From NCBI GenBank assembly GCA_049841135.1, contig JASGHK010000002.1, positions 248,001-312,000 on the forward strand: a stretch of DNA of 64,000 bases, read 5' to 3'. Under the pieces are notes generated by a model. It saw only the letters and a list, made by a program, of their open reading frames with translations, had not been told where the DNA came from and did not search any database. Positions 1 to 10,853 of this stretch are shown here, one piece after another. Origin of the DNA: JACRCT01 sp049841135. Lineage in GTDB: Bacteria > Myxococcota > Myxococcia > Myxococcales > UBA5297. Position 1 is the first letter of the stretch; each line of letters starts with the position of its first letter. A program made the position numbers and the translations under genes.

Positions 1-348
1 GGCGCGCTGGTAGTCGAGCGCCAGCTCCTGGCGAATCTGCGAGCGCAGCGGCTCGCCCAGCTCGGGGGCGAGCAGCATGTTCTGGTGCAGGCGGATGGCG
101 CGCTCGTGCTCCCCGGTGCGCCGGAACAGCGCGCCCAAAGCGAAGTAGGTCTCGATGGTCCGCGCGTCCTGCGCCACGCTCGTCAGCTCGGCGATGGCCT
201 GGTCCGGCTCGTCGGAGAGCACGTAGCGGAAGCCCTTGAGCGTCGCCTGCGCGGCGTCCTCGGAGGTCCGGTTGCGGCGGTGCAGGCCCACCAGGACCGC
301 CACCGCGACGGCCGCCGCGCCCACGCCGATGGCGAGCTCGAGGTCCAC
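1..348 (-). CDS. LapB/YciM-like TPR protein, N-terminal part
   Basis: Partial gene: the 3' end lies outside the window. A GTG start at 348 gives a protein opening with a short hydrophobic segment (about residues 4-21, AIGVGAAAVAVAVLVGL), then a basic stretch HRRNR and TPR-type helices. The patterns 'FRYVLSDEPDQAIAEL' and 'YFALGALFRRTGEHERAIRLHQ' match the N-terminal architecture of LapB/YciM (membrane anchor plus TPRs), which in enterobacteria controls LpxC turnover. I infer a membrane-anchored cytoplasmic scaffold, without evidence that the LPS role is conserved. It starts 16 bases after the stop of the HIT gene and is probably cotranscribed with it. The C-terminal rubredoxin-like domain of true LapB cannot be checked. 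Confidence 0.6.
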   Translation of the reverse strand, partial: MDLELAIGVGAAAVAVAVLVGLHRRNRTSEDAAQATLKGFRYVLSDEPDQAIAELTSVAQDARTIETYFALGALFRRTGEHERAIRLHQNMLLAPELGEPLRSQIRQELALDYQRA

Positions 349-364
349 TTCGTCGGCCGTCCAG

Positions 365-862
365 TCACTTCCCGCCGAGCGCGTCGAAGCGCGGCCGCAG
401 GCGGTCGAAGGCGCCCTGAAGGTGCTCGACCATCACCTTGGTCTCGCCGATGACCGGCATGAAGTTGGTGTCGCCGCCCCAGCGCGGCACCGCGTGCCAG
501 TGCAGGTGCTGGTCGATCCCCGCGCCGGCGATGCGGCCCAGGTTCATGCCGACGTTCATCCCCTCCGGCTTGTAGACGTCCATCAGGATGCCCACCGCCG
601 CGCGCAGCAGCTTCTGCAGGTCGGCGAACTCCTCCTCCGGGAGCGCGTTCAGGTCGCTGACGTGCCGCCGGGGGATGACCATCAGGTGCCCCGAGTTGTA
701 CGGGAACTTGTTGAGCATCGCGAAGGCGTGGGCGCTGCGGCCCAGGACCAGGTTCTCGCGGTCGTTCGCCTCGGCCGGGAAGAGGCAGAAGATGCAGCCG
801 GTCGGCTTCTCCTGCTTGATGTACTCCATGCGCCAAGGCGCCCACAGCGTCTGCATCGGCAT
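365..862 (-). CDS. HIT family nucleotide hydrolase/transferase
   Basis: A 165-residue histidine-triad protein. The triad HLHWHAV sits at residues 119-125 (His119, His121, His123), with an upstream zinc-type pair C23-x2-C26 (GCIFC) and the opening LWAPWRMEYI. Both are typical of bacterial HIT proteins of the Ap4A phosphorylase-like subgroup. Such enzymes cleave or transfer nucleoside monophosphates from dinucleoside polyphosphates or AMP conjugates in the cytosol; the actual substrate here is not visible. It lies 65 bases downstream of sppA on the same strand and directly ahead of the LapB-like gene. Length and motifs are complete. Confidence 0.92.
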   Translation of the reverse strand: MPMQTLWAPWRMEYIKQEKPTGCIFCLFPAEANDRENLVLGRSAHAFAMLNKFPYNSGHLMVIPRRHVSDLNALPEEEFADLQKLLRAAVGILMDVYKPEGMNVGMNLGRIAGAGIDQHLHWHAVPRWGGDTNFMPVIGETKVMVEHLQGAFDRLRPRFDALGGK

Positions 863-927
863 CTGGAAGGCTCCCTTGGGGCTGTCGGCCGAAGCCCGGC
901 CGGCACGGAGGCCGGCCGCTGCCCTCG

Positions 928-1875
928 CTACTGCGCCGCCGCCGGCATCGGCATCAGGAAGGCCGGCCCGACGATCTCCTGCTCGGCGCCGGTGGACGAG
1001 ACCGCCTCCTGCTTGAGGCCCTTGAACAGCGCGCGCCCGCCCTCCTTCATCAGCTCCTCGAACTTGAAGGGGTTCTCCTCGGGCGGGTACTGCAGCTTGG
1101 GCTCGTCGCCTTCGATCTTGCCCAGCTCCGCCGCGAGCTTGATGGCGTCGTTGAAGTTGCCCAGCTGGTCGACCAGCTTGAGCTCGAACGCCTGCTTACC
1201 GGTGAGCACGCGGCCGTCGGCGATGGGGCGCACGTCGTCCACCTTGAGGTTGCGGCCGGTGGCCACCGCCTCCAGGAACTGCTCGTAGATGTTGTTGGTC
1301 AGGCCCTGGAAGAACTCGCGGTCGTCGTCGTTCATCGGCCGGAACGGGTTGCCCACGTCCTTGAGCTTGCCGCTCTTGATGGTGTTCATGTCGAACTTCG
1401 CCCACTCGGCGATGCGGGTGAAGTTGGGCATCTGGCTGATGACGCCGATGGAGCCGGTGAGCGTGCCGGGCAGCGCCAGGACCTTGCCGCAGCCCGCGGC
1501 GATGTAGAAGCCGCCCGAGGCCGCCACGTTGCCCATGGAGCAGACTACCGGCTTCTTCTTGTCGTTCTGCAGCCGGCGCAGCTCGTCGTAGATCTCCTGG
1601 CTGGGCGCCACCGCGCCGCCGGGGGAGTCGATGCGCACCAGCACCGCCTTGATCTTCTCGTCGCGGCCGTACTTGCGCAGCGTCTTGAGCTGCTTGTCCA
1701 TGTTGACGATGGTGCCCTTGATCTCCACGACGCCGATGGCCGGGCCGCCGAAGGAGCTGCCGCCGTCCTCGCCGCCGCCCTTCACCGCCGCGTAGGCCAG
1801 CAGCAGGAAGGCGAACAGCGACAGGAACAGGCCGCCGAAGATCACGCCCAGCACGACCACCGACTTGCGATCCAT
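928..1875 (-). CDS. sppA: Signal peptide peptidase SppA (short type)
   Basis: A 315-residue membrane serine protease of the ClpP/crotonase fold (S49). One N-terminal transmembrane segment covers residues about 6-30. The oxyanion-hole motif RIDSPGG is near residue 81 and the nucleophile motif NVAASGG gives Ser120. Lys172 in KSGKLKD lies 52 residues further on, the spacing of the Ser/Lys dyad in Bacillus SppA (family knowledge). It is the short, one-domain form that acts as a multimer. The expected role is degrading leftover signal peptides in the membrane. The gene follows the DUF507 gene but a strong terminator separates them, so it probably has its own promoter. Confidence 0.93.
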   Translation of the reverse strand: MDRKSVVVLGVIFGGLFLSLFAFLLLAYAAVKGGGEDGGSSFGGPAIGVVEIKGTIVNMDKQLKTLRKYGRDEKIKAVLVRIDSPGGAVAPSQEIYDELRRLQNDKKKPVVCSMGNVAASGGFYIAAGCGKVLALPGTLTGSIGVISQMPNFTRIAEWAKFDMNTIKSGKLKDVGNPFRPMNDDDREFFQGLTNNIYEQFLEAVATGRNLKVDDVRPIADGRVLTGKQAFELKLVDQLGNFNDAIKLAAELGKIEGDEPKLQYPPEENPFKFEELMKEGGRALFKGLKQEAVSSTGAEQEIVGPAFLMPMPAAAQ

Positions 1876-1899
1876 CGCGCTTCCCCTTCCAGCAACGAA

Positions 1900-1926
1900 A
1901 GAGCCCCGTCGGGAGGACGGGGCTCT
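1900..1926 (-). terminator. Intrinsic terminator after the DUF507 gene
   Basis: A perfect 10-bp stem (GAGCCCCGTC, 1901-1910, pairing with 1916-1925), extended by one A-T pair, has a 5-base loop. On the minus strand it is followed by TTTCGTT. It sits between the DUF507 stop (1955) and the sppA start (1875). Confidence 0.8.
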
Positions 1927-1954
1927 CGGGTTCTACCAAAGCTCCGCCGTGAGG

Positions 1955-2473
1955 CTAGATGAGGCCCTTCGCGCGGCGGATCATCTCGACGGTCTTGGAG
2001 TACTCGATGTCCCAGGCCGCGCTGCCCTCCTGCACGTGCTTGATGCGGGCGCGCGCCTCGCGGTCGATCTCCTCGTCGACATCGAGGTGCTTCTTCATGA
2101 TCACGAAGATCTTCTTGCGCATCGAGTGGTCCTCGCTGAAGACCTCCTCGATGTTGCGGCTGATGAGCAGGAACTCGAGCATCTGGCCGATGACGTACTC
2201 GATGCCCTCTTCGCCCATCTTGAAGCCGCGGACGTCGGCCATCTCGCGCTTGACCTGGTTGAACTTGCCGTGGTCGTAGCCGCGCCGCTCGAGCGCTTCC
2301 CGAGTCGCTTGGTTCACGCGCTCTTCGTTGGCCAGGTACTCCTTCATGATGGCGGCCATGTCCATCTCGGCATCGGCGACCCGCATGGGCTCGACCTCGA
2401 TGTCGCCCTCGTTCGACAGGGTCTGGACGACCTCGCGGGCGATCGCCGGGATGACCTTCGGATAGAGCCTCAT
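1955..2473 (-). CDS. DUF507 family protein
   Basis: A 172-residue soluble protein beginning MRLYPKVIPAIAREVV, the characteristic opening of DUF507 (known mainly from Deltaproteobacteria and Aquificae; function unknown). The usual member is about 90-95 residues. Here the length and internal similarity (HSMRKKIFVIMKKHLDVDEEID in the second half) suggest two DUF507 units fused in tandem. It is helical and charged, with no signal peptide. It is followed by a clear terminator and preceded by about 110 bases of non-coding DNA, so it is probably monocistronic. Confidence 0.85.
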   Translation of the reverse strand: MRLYPKVIPAIAREVVQTLSNEGDIEVEPMRVADAEMDMAAIMKEYLANEERVNQATREALERRGYDHGKFNQVKREMADVRGFKMGEEGIEYVIGQMLEFLLISRNIEEVFSEDHSMRKKIFVIMKKHLDVDEEIDREARARIKHVQEGSAAWDIEYSKTVEMIRRAKGLI

Positions 2474-2582
2474 CGTTGTGTGTCCTCGCCCTCGGAAAGC
2501 CTACGGAAAAGTGCGCCTCGTATATGCCAAGCCCTAGGGGGTTTCAACGAAAATCTTGGGAAATTCGCGCTTGGACGCCACT

Positions 2583-4725
2583 TCAGGGCTCCGAATCCGG
2601 GCCCTCGTCGGCGTCCTTCTCGGGCCCTTCTGGTGCCGGAGGAGCGGTTGGCTGCTCGGCCGCTCCTTGTTCAATCACCAAGGTCGCCAAGGGACCGAGG
2701 TCGCCAAGGGCTTCCTGTCCTTCCTGGCCCTCCGTTCCTTCTTGGATCCCTCCCGCCTCGCCGCCGCGCAGCATCTTGTGAATCTGCGTCGCCAGCGCCG
2801 CGCCGATCCCCGGCGCCTCGGCGATTCTGCTCCGGCCCCGCCTCCTTGAGCTTCTTGAGCGACCCGAAGTGCTTGAGCAGCGCCTTGCGCCGGCCCTCCC
2901 CCACTCCGGGGATGGAGTCCAGGACGCTGGTCAGGGTGCTCTTGCCGCGCAGCAGCCGGTGGTAGGTGATGGCGAAGCGGTGCGCCTCGTCGCGGAGCCT
3001 GGCGAGCATGAAGAGCTCCGGGCTGTTCTGGCGCAGCACCACCGGGTCCTTTCGCCCCAACACGAACACGCGCTCGGGCGAGTGGTCCACCGGAGCGCTC
3101 GACGGGGCGCTCCTCGCCCTCCCTCGGCCCTTGGCATCCCCTCCGGCGAAGCCGAACGGGCCTGTGGTTGCGGGCGTCCCGCCCGCCTTATCTGTGAGCG
3201 TCCGGCTCTTGGCCAGGCCCACGATGTCCACCCCGGCGATCCCGTGGTCCTTGAGCGCCGCCGCCGCCGAGGCCAGCTGCCCGCGCCCGCCATCGATCAC
3301 GAACAGGTCCGGCAGCTCCCCCTGGGCCGCCCGCCGGCCCAGCACCTCGTAGAGCATGGCGAAGTCGTCGGTGCCGGAGACGGTCTTGATGCGGAAGCGG
3401 CGGTACTGCGACTTGTCGGGCGCGCCGTCCAGGAAGCTCACCTTCGAGCCGACCGCCGAGGCGCCCTGGAACAGCGAGATGTCGAAGCACTCGATGCGCC
3501 GCGGCAGCCTGGCCAGGTTCAGCGCCGACTGCAGCCGGGCGAGCATCGCCGACAGCTCCTCCTTCGAGCGCTCGCTCTCCTTGAAGGCCTGCTCGGCGTT
3601 CTTGCGCGCCATCTCCACCAGGTCGGCCTTGGCGCCGCGCTTGGGCGTCAGGACCTTCACCTTGCGGCCGCGCTTCTCGCTCAGCCAGGCCTCGGTCGCC
3701 TCCGCGTCCTCGAGCTCGACGGGCAGGAGCAGCTCGTCCGGCAGGAAGGTGTCCTCGCCGTAGTAGAGGTCCACGAAGCTCGAGAGCAGCTCCTCGGTGG
3801 GGAACTCCTGGCCGGTGAACGGGAAGTCGCGCCCGCCCGTCAGCCGGCCGCCGCGGATGAAGAGCAGGTAGATGACCAGCCGGTCCGCTTCGCGGTGGAA
3901 GCCGACGACGTCGCGGTCCACGTCCTCGGTCGAGACCATCCGCTGGCGCTCGAGGCTCTTCTCGATGGCGCGGATCTGGTCGCGCAGGCGCGCGGCGAGC
4001 TCGAACTCCATCCGCTCGGCCGCCTCACCCATGCGCGCCTTGAGACGCTGCAGGACGGTCGCCTCCTTGCCTTCCAGGAAGAGGACGACGTCGTGGACGT
4101 TGCGCGCATACTCCTCGCCGGTGATGGCCCCGATGCACGGGCCGGGGCACCGGCCGATCTGGTACTGCATGCACGGCCGGTTGCGCTTGCGGCACTGCTC
4201 GAGCTGGTGGTCGCTGCAGGTGCGCAGCTGGAAGTGGCGGTTGATGAGCCGCAGCGTCTCGCGGATGGACGAGGCGGAGCTGTAGGGCCCGAAGGTGCGC
4301 GCCTTCGGGTTGCCCGCCGCCGGCGCGTCGCCGCTGCCCTTGCCCTGCCCCTTCCCCTTGAGGCCGTGCGCGCGGACGATCTCGATGCGCGGCCAGGCCG
4401 CCTGCTCGTCGAGCTGGAGGCAGATGAAGCTCTTGTCGTCGCGCAGCATCACGTTGAAGCGCGGCTTGTGCTTCTTGATGAGCTCGCTCTCGAGGAGCAG
4501 GGCCTCCTTCTCGCTGGAGACGACGATGACCTCGAGGTCGTCGAGGACGTCGTCGAGCAGCGAGACGAAGGCCCGCTCGTCGCCGCGGGTGAAGTAGCTG
4601 CGCACGCGGGAGCGCAGGTTCACCGCCTTGCCGACGTAGATGACCTCGCCGGTGCGATCCTTCATCTGGTACACGCCGGGCTCGGTCGGCAGGTGCTCCA
4701 GCTTCTGTCGCAGGGCCTCGTTCAT
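2583..4725 (-). CDS. uvrC: UvrC excinuclease subunit (frameshift near 2826)
   Basis: UvrC makes the two incisions in nucleotide excision repair. Visible domains are the N-terminal GIY-YIG nuclease (GVYQMKDRTGEVIYVGKA), a Cys-rich region (C-x3-C, C-x4-CPGPCIG), the UVR motif (FELAARLRDQIRAIEK), the RNase H-like nuclease (CFDIS, FVIDGGRGQL) and a C-terminal helix-hairpin-helix. The HhH is broken: the frame leaves after LKEAGPEQ, and IAEAPGIGAALATQIHKML continues in another frame. Removing one base from GATTCT (2823-2828) restores a protein of about 714 residues ending at 2583. A Gly/Ala/Arg-rich in-frame insert lies near 3075-3195, a GK-rich insert near 4340, and the tail is acidic. uvrB lies 3.3 kb away on the same strand. 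Confidence 0.93.
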
Positions 4726-4837
4726 CGGGAGCGCTCGGCGGTCCTCCGTTCAACAACGGCCGCCGCCCCAGGGACTAACACGGTCCCTCACCGACGGACA
4801 CGGAACTGCGCGATCGATGGCCTTCCCTCCGTCGGCT

Positions 4838-5719
4838 TCACTCCACCACGACGCGCCCGACCTCGACGAAGGCCCCGCTCTGCTGCCACTCGCTGAAGAC
4901 GCGCAGCGGGCTCGCCAGCGAGTCGACCTTGGCCTCGCGCGGCAGAGCGTCGAGCTGAGCGTCGGGGGTCACGGGGGTGACGCCGCTCGCGCCCAGGACC
5001 GCCGCCTGGAGCACCGCGACGGCGAACTGGCTGCAGAACATCTCCCGGTAGTCCGCCGGGCCGCCCGCCAGCTCCGCCGCCGCGGAGTAGGCCCGCGCCC
5101 GCTCGCGAGCCGCGGCGTTCCAGCTCGCGTCGCGCACGAAGAGCTGCAGCGGCATCAGGTAGGTCATCCGCCCGTTCGCCCAGCGCCGCGCGATGGACGC
5201 CACGCTCGCGGCGATGGCCGGGTCCTTGTGCCGGAAGATGCGCCAGGCGGTTCCCCTGCGGCCGTCCGAGAAGAGCGGCCAGACGTTGACCGAGGCGTTG
5301 GTGGGCGTCGAACCGTAGGCCTCGGCGTTCTCGCCCGCGCCCAGGTAGATGGCCAGGTGCACCGCGTTCGGGTCGCCCTCGGAGGTCGCGCGGTTGAAGT
5401 CCGCGTCGCTCTTGCTCGCGATCCGCTTGAGCTCGTTGACGCCGAACAGGACCTTGTCGATGGTCGACTGCCCATGGCGGATCACCGCACCGGTCACCTT
5501 GTCGGACAGCGGGTCCTTGGGATTGACGGTGCGGAAGATGAAGTCGCCCGGCTTGAGGTAGGCGTCGGCGGTCGCCTTCGTCACACCGGTCGGGGCAGGC
5601 CCCTCCGACTTCGGGTCCTCCTTCATCTTGATCCGTTCGACCTTCTGGCGAGAGCTGCACGCGGTCAGCGCCCAAGAGAGGCCGACGAGGAGAGCGATGA
5701 TGGGGAGGTGGCGATGCAT
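4838..5719 (-). CDS. YiiX-like permuted NlpC/P60 lipoprotein
   Basis: A 293-residue predicted lipoprotein with signal peptide and lipobox LTAC (Cys21). The mature part carries HLAIYLG around residue 122 and MFCSQFAV around residue 237. This His-first, Cys-later order is that of the permuted papain-like NlpC/P60 family (YiiX/YebB type). Members act on amide or ester bonds of peptidoglycan or lipids; the substrate here is unknown. The start follows a gap containing a CRP-type palindrome (5752-5765). It is transcribed divergently from the exported protein gene at 6085. Confidence 0.72.
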   Translation of the reverse strand: MHRHLPIIALLVGLSWALTACSSRQKVERIKMKEDPKSEGPAPTGVTKATADAYLKPGDFIFRTVNPKDPLSDKVTGAVIRHGQSTIDKVLFGVNELKRIASKSDADFNRATSEGDPNAVHLAIYLGAGENAEAYGSTPTNASVNVWPLFSDGRRGTAWRIFRHKDPAIAASVASIARRWANGRMTYLMPLQLFVRDASWNAAARERARAYSAAAELAGGPADYREMFCSQFAVAVLQAAVLGASGVTPVTPDAQLDALPREAKVDSLASPLRVFSEWQQSGAFVEVGRVVVE

Positions 5720-5751
5720 GGGCTGGAGCCTACCTAACGGCTTCAGCTTTT

Positions 5752-5765
5752 GTGACGCGGGTCAC
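5752..5765. promoter_or_regulatory. CRP/FNR-type palindrome 1
   Basis: GTGACGCGGGTCAC is a perfect GTGA-N6-TCAC dyad, the core of CRP/FNR-family operators. The flanking T at 5751 extends the left half to TGTGA. Its position fits control of the YiiX-like lipoprotein gene. Confidence 0.4.
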
Positions 5766-6010
5766 GCGCCGGCCTCTGGAGCCCATCCGAAATCACCAAT
5801 CAATACGCCATGTTGCGAAACCATTTCGAGGCCTCAGGAAGGGCTCTGGGAGGCCGCCGGTCGGCCCAGGACCGCTTCGAATTGGCCAGAGGTATTGAAA
5901 TGGGCCTGACGAACGAGACCTGCCCTGCCGGCCAGCCAGGGCCCTTGGCGAGCCGATCCGGCGGTTTGGGTTCCACTTTCCGGCCTCCGGCACCGTCCTG
6001 GCCGACCTTG

Positions 6011-6024
6011 GTGATCCACGTCAC
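6011..6024. promoter_or_regulatory. CRP/FNR-type palindrome 2
   Basis: GTGATCCACGTCAC is a second GTGA-N6-TCAC dyad in the same intergenic region, ending 60 bases before the ATG at 6085. Finding two such sites in one divergent region makes chance less likely. Confidence 0.4.
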
Positions 6025-6084
6025 TCGGCATGTAGGGCAAGGTCTGCGCGTTGGGCTCGCGGTACCATTCCGCCGAGGTTTCCC

Positions 6085-7143
6085 ATGACCGACCTGCCGG
6101 CCCTCCTCCTCGCTTTCACCGCCCTCGCCGCGTCTCCGAGTCCGGCTCCGAGCCTCGAGCTGGTCGAGGCCGTGACCGGACCGAAAGGCTGCGCTCCGCG
6201 GCTGGTGGGCAGCGAAGAGCACAAGTTCCTCGAGGCGCAGATCGCCTGCGATGCCTTCCTCGGACTCGCCATCGTCAGCGAGGCGCTGGACGGCAAGGTC
6301 GACAAGCCTGCCGCGATCGTCGCCGTGCGCAGGCTGCTCGCGGATGCGCTGGGGCGCGGGGCGACCGCGTTCGCGAAGTCGCCGTCGAGCATCCTGCGGC
6401 GCGGATACCATCTGCTCCTCTACACCGGACTGGCGCGGCTCGAGGGGCTGACGCCCGAGGAGGCCTCCGCGTACGACCTGCTGGCCCGCGAGGTCGCCAA
6501 GGACGTCGAGGCCGCCGCGCCCGCCTTCGTCGAGAGCTTCCGAAGCGCGTACTGGCCCTGCGACTCCTCGCCCGCCGCCGCGGGGCTCGTGCTCCACGGG
6601 ACGCTGCGCGGAGACGAGAAGACGCGCGCGGCGGGCCTGGCGCTGGTGAAGCGCCTCGAGGAGCGGCGCAAGGCCCCCGGCGGCTTCGTCACCAAGGTCG
6701 ACGGCAAGGGCAAGGCGCTCGAGGCCACGCCGCGCGGCACGGTGATGGCCTGGACCGCAGGGTTCCTGGCGCTGGCGGGAGTGCCGGAGTCGCGGGCCTT
6801 CGCCGACGATCTCTTCGAGCGGTTCTGCGGCCGCGACGTCCTCATCTTCGGGGTCAAGGCGCCCGCCTCCTGCCGCGAGTGGCCGCGCGGCGACAACCGC
6901 AAGCCCGACGCCGTCAGCGGCCCCATCGTCGACGGGCAAGGCACTGGCGCCTCGGCGCTGGCAATCGCGGCCTTCCGGGCGAACGGGCGGACCGAAGACG
7001 CGGAGCGCCTCACCAAGCTCGCGGCGATTGCAGCGCCGGCGCTCGAGCTGATGGGACGTCCGGCGAAGCAAGGACCGCTGGAGCAGGCCATCCTGCTCTG
7101 GGGCGCTTCGGCGCGGCCCTGGTTGGCTCCGACCGCCCAGTGA
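6085..7143 (+). CDS. Predicted exported protein of unknown function
   Basis: A 352-residue protein with an N-terminal signal-peptide-like stretch (LPALLLAFTALAASPSPAPS). The rest is mainly alpha-helical with repeated aromatic/Cys motifs (SAYWPCDSS near residue 153, RRGYHLLLYTGLARL, GTGASALAIAAF). The spacing of helices suggests an alpha/alpha-toroid-like repeat fold, but I cannot name a family. Four cysteines in the mature part (CAPRL, CDAF, FCGRD, SCREW) would allow disulfides in the periplasm. It is monocistronic, with a terminator 25 bases downstream and a CRP-type site upstream. Confidence 0.6.
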   Translation: MTDLPALLLAFTALAASPSPAPSLELVEAVTGPKGCAPRLVGSEEHKFLEAQIACDAFLGLAIVSEALDGKVDKPAAIVAVRRLLADALGRGATAFAKSPSSILRRGYHLLLYTGLARLEGLTPEEASAYDLLAREVAKDVEAAAPAFVESFRSAYWPCDSSPAAAGLVLHGTLRGDEKTRAAGLALVKRLEERRKAPGGFVTKVDGKGKALEATPRGTVMAWTAGFLALAGVPESRAFADDLFERFCGRDVLIFGVKAPASCREWPRGDNRKPDAVSGPIVDGQGTGASALAIAAFRANGRTEDAERLTKLAAIAAPALELMGRPAKQGPLEQAILLWGASARPWLAPTAQ

Positions 7144-7168
7144 TTCCACCCGTCGAGCGGACAAGCAG

Positions 7169-7204
7169 AAGGGGCGCCGCGGAACGCTCGGCGCCCCTTC
7201 TTTC
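7169..7204 (+). terminator. Terminator between convergent genes
   Basis: An 11-bp perfect stem (AAGGGGCGCCG at 7169-7179 with CGGCGCCCCTT at 7189-7199) is followed by CTTTCT on the plus strand. It lies between the exported protein gene and the convergent peptidase-like gene at 7224. Confidence 0.8.
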
Positions 7205-7223
7205 TCGAGAGGTCGGGTGAATC

Positions 7224-7874
7224 TCAGTTGTGGACGAAGTAGGTCGGGTTCTTGCGGGTGGCGGTGATCGGCCCGTACTCGAAGGTGTTGGTGCCGGCCT
7301 GGGCGATGGCGGGGACTCCGGACGGGTGCTCGCCGATGACCGCGGAGACGTGGCCGTGCTTGCCCGGGCTGTACCAGGAGGCGGCGACGAGCTTGCCGGC
7401 CTTGGCGGCGTCCATCGCCTCGCTCGCGGAGACCTTCTTCCAGCCGTGGCCGGCGTTCATGTGCTTGTACATGTCGTTGGCCATGCCGCCGATCGTCACG
7501 CCCTTCTGCTTGGCGTAGGCGGTGAAAGCCTGGTTGCAGTACGTCGTCGATCCGCGGCGGTGGTACTGCTGGATGTTGATGTTCTTGACCGCCTGCCAGT
7601 TGCTGGCGTTCACGCCTTCGGGCACGCCCTTGGTGGTGGCTGCGGGCTTGGTGCCGGTGGCCTTGGTGCTGTTGGAATCGAAGCCGTCGGCGAAGTAGCG
7701 GTCGAGCGCGCGGTTGGTCTTGGGGCCGATGATGCCGTCGGCCTTCAGATGGTGCGAGGCCTGGAACGCCTTGACCGCAGCCACCTGCGTGCGTCGGTCG
7801 CCGCGGAGTTGAGCCTGGCGGGCCAGCATCAGGTTGTTGCGCAGGGTGGCGTTGCTGGTGTCGACGGTCGGCAT
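7224..7874 (-). CDS. Peptidoglycan-binding protein with CHAP/NlpC-like cysteine peptidase domain
   Basis: About 216 residues from the ATG at 7874, chosen for the GGAG six bases upstream; a longer frame begins at 7934. The N-terminal half resembles a PG-binding_1 repeat (VAAVKAFQASHHLKADGIIGPKTNRALDR). The C-terminal half has a Cys in TYCNQAF and a His in GHVSAVIGE, the order of CHAP/NlpC-type amidases. The linker is Thr/Lys/Ala-rich. No signal peptide is visible, so if it acts on cell wall it needs lysis or a dedicated export route. It could be an autolysin or a secreted antibacterial amidase; both are inference. Confidence 0.65.
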   Translation of the reverse strand: MPTVDTSNATLRNNLMLARQAQLRGDRRTQVAAVKAFQASHHLKADGIIGPKTNRALDRYFADGFDSNSTKATGTKPAATTKGVPEGVNASNWQAVKNINIQQYHRRGSTTYCNQAFTAYAKQKGVTIGGMANDMYKHMNAGHGWKKVSASEAMDAAKAGKLVAASWYSPGKHGHVSAVIGEHPSGVPAIAQAGTNTFEYGPITATRKNPTYFVHN

Positions 7875-8016
7875 GGTTCGCTCCGGTGGGGTGCGTCCGA
7901 GGGATGTCCCGGGCATCTGCACCCTGCATACCAACCGGCCTTCAGAGCGAAGCGAGCGACGTGCCTGGAGCTGACAGCCGTCAATCCTGACGAATGGCCG
8001 TCAATCGCGCCGGCGG

Positions 8017-10101
<2,085 letters not shown>

Positions 10102-10362
10102 GGCGGGCGAACTATAACCGCGGGAGGCGACAGCGGCCTCGCCTGACCTCAGCGATTCTCAGGGATCCTCGACGAGCCCACCCGATCCTCAGACACCCGA
10201 CCCGACGGGCGGCCGCGGACGACCTCGCAGCGCATTTCCCAGTTCGGTCCTTCGCGCCACCGACGCCCCGTATGGGCCCCGACACACCACTCTTTTACCC
10301 CTGCGGCCCCGTCCCCCCTCGTGTAAATTGCTGAACAGCTCGTTCGCCCAGTCGAGGACACT

Positions 10363-10827
10363 ATGGACATCAAGAAGTATGGCGATTCCTTCGCGATCGG
10401 CTCGTTCAAGAACGTGGTGATCAACGTCCTGCGTGGCAATCCAGGGGTCTCGTCCTTCAACCACATCATCGAGCACACCCGGGAAGTCGCTCGCAGCTAT
10501 CCCGAGCGGCAGTACGTCATCAACATCATGCAGCGGGGCGCCTTCCTCCCCAGCGCCGAAGAGCGGAAGGTCCTCGGCGAGAAGCGGGCCGAGCTGGAAG
10601 CCGTGGGCAAGGTGACCAACATGTTCGTCATCGAGGCCACGGGCTTCATCTCCGCGAGCTTCCGCGCCGTCGTCGCGGGCGTGTCGTTCCTCGCCAGCAA
10701 GCAGCAGCTGATGTTCGCCACGACCGACGACGCCATCAAGAGCCTGGTGCAGGACCTGCCGATCGGCGATCGCCTCGCCTACACCGAAGGTCTGCGCAAG
10801 GCCATCGAGGAAATCCGCAAGGCCTGA
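10363..10827 (+). CDS. Small conserved protein heading the KAS operon, possibly STAS-like
   Basis: A 154-residue soluble protein, MDIKKYGDSFAIG at the start. The alternating strand/helix pattern (FKNVVINVL, QYVINIM, LPSAEERKVL, NMFVIEATGFISASFRAVVAG, AIKSLV) recalls SpoIIAA/STAS-like folds. The similarity is only by pattern and no phosphorylatable Ser/Asp can be assigned. It is the first gene of an operon: the KAS III gene starts 26 bases downstream behind GGAGAG. Possible role: scaffold or regulator of the synthase pair. Function unknown. Confidence 0.6.
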   Translation: MDIKKYGDSFAIGSFKNVVINVLRGNPGVSSFNHIIEHTREVARSYPERQYVINIMQRGAFLPSAEERKVLGEKRAELEAVGKVTNMFVIEATGFISASFRAVVAGVSFLASKQQLMFATTDDAIKSLVQDLPIGDRLAYTEGLRKAIEEIRKA

Positions 10828-10853
10828 CCTGCTTCACCAAGGAGAGTGTCTCC

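Larger units (their letters stand above)
5720..6084. other. Divergent intergenic region (365 bases)
   Basis: No convincing gene: the short open frames here have no ribosome-binding site and no recognisable product. The region separates two divergent genes for exported proteins. It contains two GTGA-N6-TCAC palindromes, one about 33 bases upstream of the minus-strand start and one about 60 bases upstream of the plus-strand start. Confidence 0.6.

Noticed and set aside
2869..4896. Long plus-strand open frame opposite uvrC
   Set aside because: Codon-shadow of a high-GC gene: its translation is Leu/Val/Ala/Arg-rich without any motif, and uvrC on the other strand is unmistakable.
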